The translations under genes were made by a program, and so were the position numbers. Shown in pieces: positions 54,875 through 62,283 of a stretch of DNA of 64,000 nt. Below the pieces are notes generated by a model, which saw only the letters and a list, made by a program, of their open reading frames with translations, was not told the DNA's origin and ran no database searches. Numbering within the stretch: position 1 is the stretch's first letter; each line of letters starts with the position of its first letter. Location: NCBI RefSeq assembly GCF_007655255.1, contig NZ_VMYE01000001.1, positions 372,001 through 436,000 on the forward strand. The letters are read 5' to 3'. This stretch comes from Extensimonas perlucida (GTDB taxonomy: Bacteria; Pseudomonadota; Gammaproteobacteria; Burkholderiales; Burkholderiaceae_C).

Positions 54875-56698
54875 TCAAGCACCTTCGGACTCCAGCCCCC
54901 CGGGCCGCGTCTGCAAGCGCGCATAAAGACCACCGCGCGCCATCAATTCTGCGTGCGTGCCCTGTTCGACGACCCGGCCCCGGTCCATCACGATGAGGCG
55001 GTCGGCGTGCTCTATGGTCGAGAGGCGGTGCGCGATCACCAGCGTGGTGCGCCCTTGCATCAGGCGCTGCAGGGCTTCCTGCACCAGGCGCTCGGATTCG
55101 GTATCGAGCGCCGAGGTGGCTTCGTCGAGGATCAGGATGGGCGCGTCCTTGTAGAGCGCGCGCGCAATCGCGAGCCGCTGGCGCTGCCCGCCCGAGAGCT
55201 GGGTGGCGTTGTGCCCGACCAGCGTGTGTATCCCTTGCGGCAGCGCGGCCACGTAGTCGCCGAGGTTGGCCGCAGCCAGACACGCCTGCACGCGCTGCTC
55301 GTCCACCTCCTGCCCGAGCGCGACATTGGCGGCGATGCTGTCGTTGAACATCACCACGTCCTGGCTCACCATCGCAAACTGTGCGCGCAGCGCGTCCAGG
55401 CGCCACTCTGGCAGCGCGTGGCCGTCGAGCAGCACCTGCCCCGAAGTCGGGTCGATGAAGCGCGGCAGCAGGTTCACGAGCGTGGTCTTGCCCGCACCCG
55501 AGGGGCCGACCAGCGCCACCACTTCGCCGGGCTGCACGCTCAGGCTCACGTGATCGAGCGCGGGTGCGCGCTCGGGGTCGAAGCGCACGCTCACGTCCTG
55601 CAGCGTGATCGCGCCCTGCACGCGCGCGACGGCGTAGCTGCCGCCGCTTTCGGCGCCGGCCTCGTCGAGCAGCGCCAGGCCGCGCTCGAGCGCCGCCACG
55701 CCGCGTGTGATCGGGCTCGTGATGTCGGCCATGCGCCGGATCGGCGCGATCAGCATCAGCATGGCCGCGATGAAGGCCACGAAACCGCCCACGGTCACTT
55801 CGCGGTTTGCCATCGCGCCCTGGCTTTGCCACAGCGCGATGCAGATCACCGCCGACAACGCCACCGCGGCCAGCAGCTGCGTGAGCGGCGTCGTCGCCGC
55901 CGAAGCGATGGTGGACTTGATCGCGAGCTGGCGCAGGCGCTGGCTCAGGCGTGCAAAGCGCTTGGCCTGGCTGGCTTGCGCGCCGTGCAGGCGCACCATG
56001 CGGTGTGCGAGCACGTTTTCCTCGACCACGTAGGCGAGTTCGTCGGTGGCCTCCTGGCTGCTCTTGGTCAGGCGATAGACGCGGCCCGAAAGCGTCTTCA
56101 TGATCCAGCCCACGCCCGGCACCATCACGGCCACGATCAGCGTGAGCTGCCAGTTCAGGTAAATCAGGTAGCCCAGCAGCGCCACCAGCGTGAAGCCGTC
56201 GCGCGAAATGCCCAGCAGCGCCTGCACCAGCAGCATCGCGCCGGTCTGCACTTCATAGACCACGGCGTTCGAGAGCGCGCTCGCCGTCTTGCGCGAAAAC
56301 AGCGCCATGTCCGCCACCAAAATGCGCTCGAACAGGCGCTGGCGCAATTTCTGCATGCCGTCGTTGGCGATGCGTGCGAGCGCATATTGGCCGGCAAACT
56401 GCGCGAGCCCGCGGACGAAGAAAATGCCCACGATGGCCACGGGCACCGTCCACAGCGGCAAGTCGCGCTCGGTAAAGCCGTGGTCCAGCAGCGGCTTGAG
56501 CAGCGCCGGAATCAAGGGCTCGGTCGCCGCGCCCGCGATGGTGGCCGCAAAGGCCACGATCCAGGCCAGGCGCTGGTTGCCAAAGTAGGGCGCGAGCCGC
56601 GCCAGCCGTGCGCGCAGGCCGGCTGCGGGCGCCGGGGACGGGGCGGGCGCAGGCGGCGCAAGCTCTTGCGCCGCGTCTTGTGGTGGAGAACTTTGCAT
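54875..56698 (-). CDS. msbA: Lipid A export ABC transporter MsbA
   Basis: A 607-residue half-transporter that flips core-lipid A across the inner membrane. After a Pro-rich N-terminus come six transmembrane helices (about 45-330) and a nucleotide-binding domain with Walker A GPSGAGKTTLVNLL, the signature LSGGQRQRLAIARAL, Walker B ILILDEATSALD and the switch His in IAHRLSTIEHAD. Size and order match MsbA rather than a drug exporter, although members are hard to separate by sequence. lpxK, often next to it, is not adjacent here. The strand is opposite to the MAPEG gene. Confidence 0.9.
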   Translation of the reverse strand: MQSSPPQDAAQELAPPAPAPSPAPAAGLRARLARLAPYFGNQRLAWIVAFAATIAGAATEPLIPALLKPLLDHGFTERDLPLWTVPVAIVGIFFVRGLAQFAGQYALARIANDGMQKLRQRLFERILVADMALFSRKTASALSNAVVYEVQTGAMLLVQALLGISRDGFTLVALLGYLIYLNWQLTLIVAVMVPGVGWIMKTLSGRVYRLTKSSQEATDELAYVVEENVLAHRMVRLHGAQASQAKRFARLSQRLRQLAIKSTIASAATTPLTQLLAAVALSAVICIALWQSQGAMANREVTVGGFVAFIAAMLMLIAPIRRMADITSPITRGVAALERGLALLDEAGAESGGSYAVARVQGAITLQDVSVRFDPERAPALDHVSLSVQPGEVVALVGPSGAGKTTLVNLLPRFIDPTSGQVLLDGHALPEWRLDALRAQFAMVSQDVVMFNDSIAANVALGQEVDEQRVQACLAAANLGDYVAALPQGIHTLVGHNATQLSGGQRQRLAIARALYKDAPILILDEATSALDTESERLVQEALQRLMQGRTTLVIAHRLSTIEHADRLIVMDRGRVVEQGTHAELMARGGLYARLQTRPGGLESEGA

Positions 56699-56949
56699 GG
56701 CGCGCGGATTCTACGGTTCATTTTCTGTCGCAGCTGTGGAGCACGTTTTTCGGGGGCAGGGTTACATCCGCGCGGAAACCCTGGCGATCCAGTCCGGCTT
56801 CAAGTCGCGTACCCAGGCCATCGGTGAACGAGGCGGCGATGCCCCGCGATGGTCGATGCCGCGATCGCCGGTGACCACCGCCGTGAGGACAGCCTGGGGT
56901 TGCGCTTTGGGCGTGAGTCCCTCCCGGCGGCTGCCCCGCCAGGTTCGGG

Positions 56950-57228
56950 TTAGCGCTTGAGGTCGCGGTAAAAGTTCTCGTGGGGGCCGACGGATTCGAG
57001 ATACACCAGCTGGACGCCGTCATCGCGGGTGTAGCCCAATAGGTAGAGCTGGCCGAGGCAGCGGAACTTGTAGACCCACAGCTCCGAGAGGTCGCCTTTC
57101 TTCTTCTCGCCGATGCCAGGGTCCTTGGCTACGGCCTCGACGGCTGTATCCACTTCGGCTACCACGTTGTCGTGCAGCTTCTTGTAGATGCGGGCAAAGC
57201 GCCGGGTTTGGCGAACGTCCCAGCTCAT
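56950..57228 (-). CDS. RelE/ParE-superfamily toxin
   Basis: A 92-residue toxin with the RelE/ParE fold: RQTRRFARIYKKLHDNVVAEV, GDLSELWVYKFRCLGQLYLLGY and the C-terminal LVYLESVGPHENFYRDLK. The terminal GPHENFYRDL ending is common in a chromosomal subgroup paired with ParD-like antitoxins. It may cleave mRNA at the ribosome or poison gyrase; the sequence does not decide. Its start overlaps the antitoxin stop by four bases, antitoxin first. Confidence 0.88.
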   Translation of the reverse strand: MSWDVRQTRRFARIYKKLHDNVVAEVDTAVEAVAKDPGIGEKKKGDLSELWVYKFRCLGQLYLLGYTRDDGVQLVYLESVGPHENFYRDLKR

Positions 57229-57458
57229 GCCTTGGCTGCTGAGCGGGGTACGAAGACGGTGCTGTCCTCACGTGGCTCGGCCATGCTCATCAGGCTCTCG
57301 GCAATAAACGAGGCTGGCAAATCCGGGTTGTCGAGCGCGGCGCGTCCCACCTTGGCCCAGAACTCCACCTGACCCTGCACGGTACGGAACTCGGCTTTGG
57401 CTGCCGCGCGTGCGGCGCTGACCAGACTCTCATCGATACGCACAGACACGGTGCTCAT
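57225..57458 (-). CDS. ParD-like antitoxin
   Basis: A 77-residue protein beginning MSTVSVRIDESLVSAARAAA, a ribbon-helix-helix start, followed by EFRTVQGQVEFWAKVGRAALDNPDLP, the pattern of ParD-like antitoxins. The C-terminal extension would cover the toxin. The ATG at 57458 is chosen because it opens the RHH strand; 56 further codons upstream run into the inverted-repeat element. An ACAATTGT palindrome at 57486-57493, 28 bp upstream, is a candidate operator. Confidence 0.85.
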   Translation of the reverse strand: MSTVSVRIDESLVSAARAAAKAEFRTVQGQVEFWAKVGRAALDNPDLPASFIAESLMSMAEPREDSTVFVPRSAAKA

Positions 57459-57533
57459 CGCAATTTCCTCTGAAGTTGATTTACCACAATTGTAGTCAAG
57501 CGCTGTGCTGTGGTCAAACGAACTGGGGCTCAA

Positions 57534-57632
57534 CCCAGATTGTCCATTAGGACGCGGAGCGATGGCGAGGCGGCTGGCGCGGCAGTTTGGTCGCTGGTGA
57601 GGCCCGAAGGGCCGCCTAATGGACAATCTGGG
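57534..57632. mobile_element. 99-bp element with 18-bp perfect terminal inverted repeats
   Basis: CCCAGATTGTCCATTAGG at 57534-57551 is exactly complementary to 57615-57632. The 63 bases between them are GC-rich and code for nothing recognisable. It lies between the toxin-antitoxin pair and tolB and looks like a miniature inverted-repeat element or a solo relic of a larger one. Confidence 0.75.
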
Positions 57633-57759
57633 ATTAATGGTGCGAAGGCTGGGTGCTATGGTTTTGCATACGGTTTGTCACGCCCGCGGCGGGTGCAGTG
57701 TGTACCATTCGAGGCTTTTCAGCTTGGCGCGGCATTTGCGCGGTTTTCGCAGGCAGTCC

Positions 57760-59091
57760 ATGACCACTGATCACTCATATTCCTCTCTCCGCTTCCCTTC
57801 GTCCCTGCCGCAGCGCTCTGGGCTCTTGCGTCGCCAGATGCTCGCGGCCTTGGCGGTCAGCCCGGCCTTGCCGGCGCTGGCGCAGTTTCGCGTCGAAGTC
57901 ACGGGCGTGGGGCTGACGCAGCTGCCCGTGGCCATCGTGCCGTTTCGTGGTGAGACACAGGCGCCGCAGAAGATCGCCGCGATCGTGCAGGCCGACCTGG
58001 AGCGCAGCGGGCAGTTTCGCGGCGTCGATACCGCGGGCGCGGCGCTCGACGAAATGTCGCGCCCCGACCTCACGCCGTGGCGGCAAAAGGCTGCCGACGC
58101 GCTCGCCACGGGCAGCGTCACGCGCCTGGCCGACGGGCGCTACGACGTGCGCTTTCGCCTCTGGGACGTGGTGCGCGGGCAAGACCTCGGCGGGCAGGGT
58201 TTCGTCGTCACGCAGGGCGACCTGCGCCTGGTGTCGCACCGCATCGCCGACTTCATCTACGAAAAACTCACGGGCGAGCGCGGCATTTTTTCCACGCGCC
58301 TCGCCTACGTGACCAAATCGGGCGGACGCTACAGCCTCTGGATCGCCGACGCCGACGGCGAAAACGCCCAGCCCGCGCTCACGAGCCCCGAGCCCATCAT
58401 CTCGCCCGCCTGGTCGCCCAGCGGCGCGCAGATCGCTTACGTGTCCTTCGAGTCGCGCAAGCCCGTGGTCTATGTGCACGAGGTGGCCACGGGCCGGCGC
58501 CGGCTGATCGCCAACTTCCGCGGCTCCAACAGCGCGCCCGCCTGGTCGCCCGACGGTCGCACGCTGGCCGTCACGCTCACGCGCGACGGCAATTCGCAGC
58601 TATACCTCATCGACGCGAACGGCGGCGAGCCACGCCGCCTGATCCAGAGCGCGGGCATAGACACCGAGCCGGTCTTCACCAAGGACGGCCGCAGCATCTA
58701 TTTCGTAAGCGACCGCGGCGGCTCGCCGCAAATTTACAAAATGCCCGTGGGCGGCGGCAACGTCGAGCGCGTGACCTTCACGGGCAACTACAACATTTCG
58801 CCCTCGTTGAGTCCCGACGGCCGCTGGATGGCCTACATCGCGCGCATCGGCGGCGCCTTCAAGCTGCACGTCATGGACTTGGGCTCGGGCGCGATCACCG
58901 CCATTACCGACACCAACGCCGACGAAAGCCCGAGCTTTGCGCCCAACAGCCGCCTGATCCTCTACGCCACGCAAGTCCAAGGGCGTGAGGCGCTCATGAC
59001 GACCACGCTCGACGGCAAGATCAAGGCGCGCCTAGCCGGGCAGAGCGGCGACATCCGAGAGCCCGATTGGGGGCCGTTCCAAAAACAATGA
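57760..59091 (+). CDS. tolB: Tol-Pal system protein TolB
   Basis: TolB is the periplasmic beta-propeller that links Pal to TolA for outer-membrane constriction. The 443-residue protein has a twin-arginine-like signal (LLRRQMLAALAVSPALPALAQ), an N-terminal domain (PVAIVPFRGE) and repeated propeller motifs: PAWSPSGAQIAYVS, PAWSPDGRTLAVTL, PVFTKDGRSIYFVSDRGG and PSLSPDGRWMAYI. The ATG at 57760 is used; the frame is open further upstream into the repeat element. tolB-pal-cpoB-tcdA is collinear, but tolQRA, normally upstream, is replaced by a toxin-antitoxin pair and the inverted-repeat element. Confidence 0.95.
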   Translation: MTTDHSYSSLRFPSSLPQRSGLLRRQMLAALAVSPALPALAQFRVEVTGVGLTQLPVAIVPFRGETQAPQKIAAIVQADLERSGQFRGVDTAGAALDEMSRPDLTPWRQKAADALATGSVTRLADGRYDVRFRLWDVVRGQDLGGQGFVVTQGDLRLVSHRIADFIYEKLTGERGIFSTRLAYVTKSGGRYSLWIADADGENAQPALTSPEPIISPAWSPSGAQIAYVSFESRKPVVYVHEVATGRRRLIANFRGSNSAPAWSPDGRTLAVTLTRDGNSQLYLIDANGGEPRRLIQSAGIDTEPVFTKDGRSIYFVSDRGGSPQIYKMPVGGGNVERVTFTGNYNISPSLSPDGRWMAYIARIGGAFKLHVMDLGSGAITAITDTNADESPSFAPNSRLILYATQVQGREALMTTTLDGKIKARLAGQSGDIREPDWGPFQKQ

Positions 59092-59156
59092 ATTGCCGTT
59101 CGGGGCGCTGCTCCCCCAATTCCTATCCCACATCCATGACTTTGCGGAGAACTTCC

Positions 59157-59684
59157 ATGATCCAACGCCTCACCCTGGCCATTTCCATCGCCGCCCTCGT
59201 GGCCGGTTGCAGCTCCGGCGTCAAACTGAGCGAGCCGCCCGTCGAAGACAAAACCGCCGTCCCGACGACGGGGGCCGATACCGCCAACACCGCGCAAAGC
59301 ACCGTGGCGGGGGTGGACCTGGGGCAAAGCGCGCGCGACGCCGCCGGCCCGCAGGGCGTGAGCCGCCTCGTGTATTTCGACTTCGACAGTTACGTCATCA
59401 AGCCCGAGTTCCAGTCGCTGCTCGAAGCCCACGCGCGCTTTCTCAAGGCGAATCCGGGCCGCAAGCTTGCGATCGAAGGCCACACCGACGAGCGCGGTGG
59501 GCGTGAATACAACCTCGCGCTGGGCCAAAAACGCGCCGAGGCCGTGCGCCGTGCATTGGCGCTGCTGGGCGTGCCCGACAGCCAAATGGAAGCCGTGAGC
59601 TTCGGCAAAGAGAAGCCCGCCCTCGAAGGCCACAACGAAGACGCCTGGGCGAAGAACCGCCGCGCCGAAATCTCCTACCGCTGA
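59157..59684 (+). CDS. pal: Peptidoglycan-associated lipoprotein Pal
   Basis: A 175-residue outer-membrane lipoprotein with lipobox LVAGC (Cys17 lipidated) and a C-terminal OmpA-like peptidoglycan-binding domain: LVYFDFDSYVIKPEF, IEGHTDERGGREYNLALGQKRAEAV and KNRRAEISYR. It anchors the outer membrane to the wall and binds TolB. It starts at ATG 59157, 65 bp after tolB, and its stop overlaps the cpoB start by one base. Confidence 0.96.
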   Translation: MIQRLTLAISIAALVAGCSSGVKLSEPPVEDKTAVPTTGADTANTAQSTVAGVDLGQSARDAAGPQGVSRLVYFDFDSYVIKPEFQSLLEAHARFLKANPGRKLAIEGHTDERGGREYNLALGQKRAEAVRRALALLGVPDSQMEAVSFGKEKPALEGHNEDAWAKNRRAEISYR

Positions 59685-60445
59685 TGGCCATGGCAGCACA
59701 TTCATGGTCGTTCTTGCGGCCGACCAGAGCGCTGCTGGCGCTGGCCTTGTTCTGTGCGCTCTTGCCTGCGGGCCGTGCGGCCCTGTTCGAGGATGGCGAG
59801 GCGCGCCGCGCCATTTTGGAGCTGCGCCAGCGTGTCGATCAACTGACGCGCGACAACGAACAGCAGCGGCGCGGCCTGCTCGATCTGCAAGCGCAAATCG
59901 AGACGCTGCGTGCCGACCAGGCCAGGTTGCGCGGGCAGAACGAGCAGTTGATGCGCGACGTGGCCGACCTGCAGCGCCAGCAAAAAGACATGGCACAAGG
60001 GGTGGACGCGCGCCTGCGCCAGTTCGAGCCGGTCAAGGTGTCGGTCGATGGCCAGGAGTTCCAGGCCGACCCCGCAGAAAAGCGCGACTTCGAAGCCGCG
60101 CTCGCGACCTTCCGCGCCGGCAAATTCGCCGACGCGCGCACGGCCTTCGCCAGTTTCCTGCAGCAATACCCGCGCAGCGGCTACGCCCCTTCGGCGCGCT
60201 TTTGGCTCGGCAATGCGCAATACGCCTTGCGTGACTACAAGGCGGCGATCGACAGCTTCAAACAGCTGCTCGCGCAAGCGCCGCTGCATGCCAAGGCACC
60301 CGAGGCCCAGCTTGCCATCGCCAATTGCCAGATCGAGCTCAAGGACACGCGCAGCGCGCGCAAAACGCTCGAAGACCTGCTGCGCAGCTATCCGCAGTCC
60401 GAAGCGGCCGTGGCGGCCAAAGAGCGTCTTTCGCTATTGAAATGA
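59684..60445 (+). CDS. cpoB: Cell division coordinator CpoB (YbgF)
   Basis: A 253-residue periplasmic protein with a signal sequence (ALLALALFCALLPAGRA), a trimerising coiled coil (about residues 45-110) and C-terminal TPRs (RDFEAALATFRAGKFADARTAF; YPRSGYAPSARFWLGNAQY; YPQSEAAVAAKERL). In E. coli it coordinates peptidoglycan synthesis with Tol-Pal constriction. The start overlaps the pal stop (TGATG), and the stop overlaps tcdA, so all four genes are coupled. Confidence 0.94.
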   Translation: MAMAAHSWSFLRPTRALLALALFCALLPAGRAALFEDGEARRAILELRQRVDQLTRDNEQQRRGLLDLQAQIETLRADQARLRGQNEQLMRDVADLQRQQKDMAQGVDARLRQFEPVKVSVDGQEFQADPAEKRDFEAALATFRAGKFADARTAFASFLQQYPRSGYAPSARFWLGNAQYALRDYKAAIDSFKQLLAQAPLHAKAPEAQLAIANCQIELKDTRSARKTLEDLLRSYPQSEAAVAAKERLSLLK

Positions 60446-61296
60446 GTGCTGCTCATGCAGACCGTGTGCTGCTTGTGGGGCCGCAAGATGTGGACTTGCA
60501 GCGCCGCTTCAGCGGCCTCGAGCGCCTCTACGGCATCGCAGGTGCGCAGCGCATCCGTGCGGCCCACGTGGCCGTGGTCGGCGTGGGCGGCGTGGGCTCC
60601 TGGGCGGCCGAAGCGCTCGCGCGCAGCGGCGTCGGGCGCATCACGCTGATCGATTTCGACCACGTGGCCGAATCCAACATCAACCGCCAGATCCACGCCC
60701 TGTCTTCCACCCTGGGCCAGGCCAAGGTGCTGGCCATGCAGGCGCGCATCGCCGAGATCAACCCGTGCTGCCGCGTCACCTGCATCGAAGAGTTCGCCAC
60801 AGCGGACAACTGGCCCGCCTTGCTGCCCGAGCTGCCGCACGCCGTCATAGACGCCTGCGACCAGGTGCAGGCCAAGACCGCGATGGCGGCCTGGGCGCGT
60901 GCGACCGGAGCTTTGTTCATCTGCGCCGGCGCCGCGGGCGGCAAGCGTCTGGCGCACAAGGTGGACATTGCCGACCTCAGCGCCGTCACGCACGACCCGC
61001 TGCTCGCGCAGCTGCGCTACCGCCTGCGCAAACACCATGGCGCGCCGCGCGCGGGCAAACCCATAGGCACCCCCTGCGTCTTCAGCCGCGAGGCCGTCGC
61101 CCCGCCAGACGTCTCCTGCGTCGTGCAGGGCGACGGCACGCTGAGTTGCCACGGCTACGGCTCGGTCGTCACCGTGACCGCCACCTTCGGCCTGTGCGCC
61201 GCCGGCTGGGTGCTCGATCAGCTCGCGAGCCCAACGCAAAAAATCAAGGTGTCTGAAAAAGAAGCTATAATGCGAGGCTTTCCTGAACGCAGGTAA
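60442..61296 (+). CDS. tcdA: tRNA threonylcarbamoyladenosine dehydratase TcdA
   Basis: TcdA (CsdL) cyclises t6A37 to ct6A in ANN-decoding tRNAs using ATP. The 284-residue E1-like protein has VVGVGGVGSWAAEALARSGV (nucleotide fold), LIDFDHVAESNINRQIHAL and VIDACDQVQAKTAMAAW. The start overlaps the cpoB stop by four bases (ATGA). A tRNA-modifying gene in the tol-pal operon is worth noting. Its last codons contain a TATAAT that could serve the tRNA-Lys gene 55 bp downstream. Confidence 0.93.
   Translation: MSAAHADRVLLVGPQDVDLQRRFSGLERLYGIAGAQRIRAAHVAVVGVGGVGSWAAEALARSGVGRITLIDFDHVAESNINRQIHALSSTLGQAKVLAMQARIAEINPCCRVTCIEEFATADNWPALLPELPHAVIDACDQVQAKTAMAAWARATGALFICAGAAGGKRLAHKVDIADLSAVTHDPLLAQLRYRLRKHHGAPRAGKPIGTPCVFSREAVAPPDVSCVVQGDGTLSCHGYGSVVTVTATFGLCAAGWVLDQLASPTQKIKVSEKEAIMRGFPERR
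61266..61271 (+). promoter_or_regulatory. Candidate -10 element for tRNA-Lys
   Basis: A consensus TATAAT lies within the end of tcdA, about 55 bp before the tRNA. No good -35 is visible at the right distance. A start near 61278 would leave about 48 nt of leader. Confidence 0.45.
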
Positions 61297-61325
61297 ACCA
61301 ACCTGGGCAGAGAAATGGGAAAAAT

Positions 61326-61401
61326 GGGACGTTAGCTCAGCTGGTAGAGCAGCGGACTTTTAATCCGTTGGTCACAAGTTCGAATCTTGTACGTCCTACC
61401 A
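61326..61401 (+). tRNA. tRNA-Lys (anticodon TTT)
   Basis: A 76-nt tRNA with CCA encoded. The acceptor stem GGGACGT pairs with ACGTCCT, the D arm has AGCTCAGCTGGTAGAGC, the anticodon loop CTTTTAA gives TTT, and the T loop is GTTCGAATC. It reads AAA/AAG. lysS lies about 0.9 kb downstream beyond vapBC, so tRNA and synthetase are near neighbours. Confidence 0.96.
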
Positions 61402-61417
61402 AAACACCAAATGAATC

Positions 61418-61453
61418 AAGCACTTACGGCGGAGACGCGGTAGGTGCTTTTTT
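61418..61453 (+). terminator. Terminator after tRNA-Lys
   Basis: AAGCACTTAC pairs imperfectly with GTAGGTGCTT, followed by a run of T residues (61448-61453). It fits rho-independent ending of the tRNA transcript. Confidence 0.75.
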
Positions 61454-61531
61454 CTTTCCCGCTGCAGGCAGATTTTTTGCCAAAAAGTTGCCGGACTTCC
61501 AGTAAACGATGGCACCCGCTTTCTGGGCTGG

Positions 61532-61936
61532 CTATCTTTCCAGCCAGTTCTCCAGCTTGAGGCCCCGGATGCGGTGGAATTCGCGCGTGTTGTCCGTCAC
61601 GAGCGTGAGGCCGAGCGCAAGGGCGTGGGCGGCGATCAGCAGGTCGTTCATGCTGACAGGCTGACCCGCCGCTTCCAGCTCGGCGCGGATGCCGCCATAT
61701 TCAGCGTCAGCCGGGATATCCAGCGGTAGCACAGGAATCGTTTGAAGAATGTCCTCCACCCTGGCACGCAGCTTGGGTGAGCCCTTCTTTGCACAGCCAT
61801 AGCGCAACTCGGCTGCGACGATGATGCTGGTGAATATTTCCTTCGGCCCGACCTGCTCGATGCGGCGTGCAGCGGGCCCATCGGGGCTGCGAATCATGTC
61901 GCTGATGATGTTCGTGTCCAGCAGGTATCCGCTCAA
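61532..61936 (-). CDS. vapC: VapC-family PIN-domain toxin
   Basis: A 134-residue PIN-domain ribonuclease. The acidic catalytic set is visible: GYLLDTNIISDM (Asp), VAAELRYG (Glu), MNDLLIAAHAL (Asp) and LVTDNTREF (Asp). VapC toxins cleave specific tRNAs or rRNA. The start is a TTG at 61936 whose sequence overlaps the vapB TGA, fitting translational coupling; the 27 codons upstream in frame belong to vapB DNA. Antitoxin precedes toxin. Confidence 0.9.
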   Translation of the reverse strand: MSGYLLDTNIISDMIRSPDGPAARRIEQVGPKEIFTSIIVAAELRYGCAKKGSPKLRARVEDILQTIPVLPLDIPADAEYGGIRAELEAAGQPVSMNDLLIAAHALALGLTLVTDNTREFHRIRGLKLENWLER

Positions 61937-62205
61937 AATAGGTCCTCCGGCCGGGCGGGCATGTCCTCGATGGCCGGGAACTGATCTTCTGGCCCCAGCG
62001 GCGCTTCTTTTCTCCACTCGGCCAGCAGTTCGACGATGTTCGTTGGTCTGGTCACTGGCTCGATGATGAGTTTGCTGCCCTCGCGGTGGATCAGCACACG
62101 ATCCCCCGGCAACTCGAACTCCACAGGAATTCGCACCGCCTGGCTGCGGTTGTTGCGAAACAGCTTGGCCTCTTTGGGTCTGGAGGGCGTCAATAGATTT
62201 GGCAT
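61933..62205 (-). CDS. vapB: VapB-family antitoxin
   Basis: A 90-residue antitoxin with an N-terminal AbrB/SpoVT-like swapped-hairpin domain: KLFRNNRSQAVRIPVEFELPGDRVLIHREG, about residues 14-43. The C-terminus (VELLAEWRKEAPLG) would wrap around the toxin. It overlaps vapC. Upstream, a pair of TGTATATG half-sites at 62220-62241 is a candidate operator. Confidence 0.9.
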   Translation of the reverse strand: MPNLLTPSRPKEAKLFRNNRSQAVRIPVEFELPGDRVLIHREGSKLIIEPVTRPTNIVELLAEWRKEAPLGPEDQFPAIEDMPARPEDLF

Positions 62206-62219
62206 GACATCGCTTTCGT

Positions 62220-62241
62220 TGTATATGCCAAAATGTATATG
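62220..62241. promoter_or_regulatory. Candidate vapBC operator
   Basis: TGTATATG is repeated with 14-bp start spacing, within 35 bp of the vapB start. Direct half-sites like this often bind VapB dimers. Promoter elements could overlap it. Confidence 0.4.
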
Positions 62242-62283
62242 TCTATCCGCGCTGCGTCAACCGTGTCGCTTTCGGGCGGCTGG

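Noticed and set aside
56699-56949. An 87-codon plus-strand open frame (56697-56960) between msbA and the toxin gene
   Set aside because: It begins within the msbA start, has no recognisable domain or ribosome site, and looks like decayed or chance coding in GC-rich DNA.
61418-61453. Integration site at tRNA-Lys for vapBC
   Set aside because: I found no duplicated tRNA 3' end downstream and no integrase, so vapBC does not look like tRNA-targeted integration.
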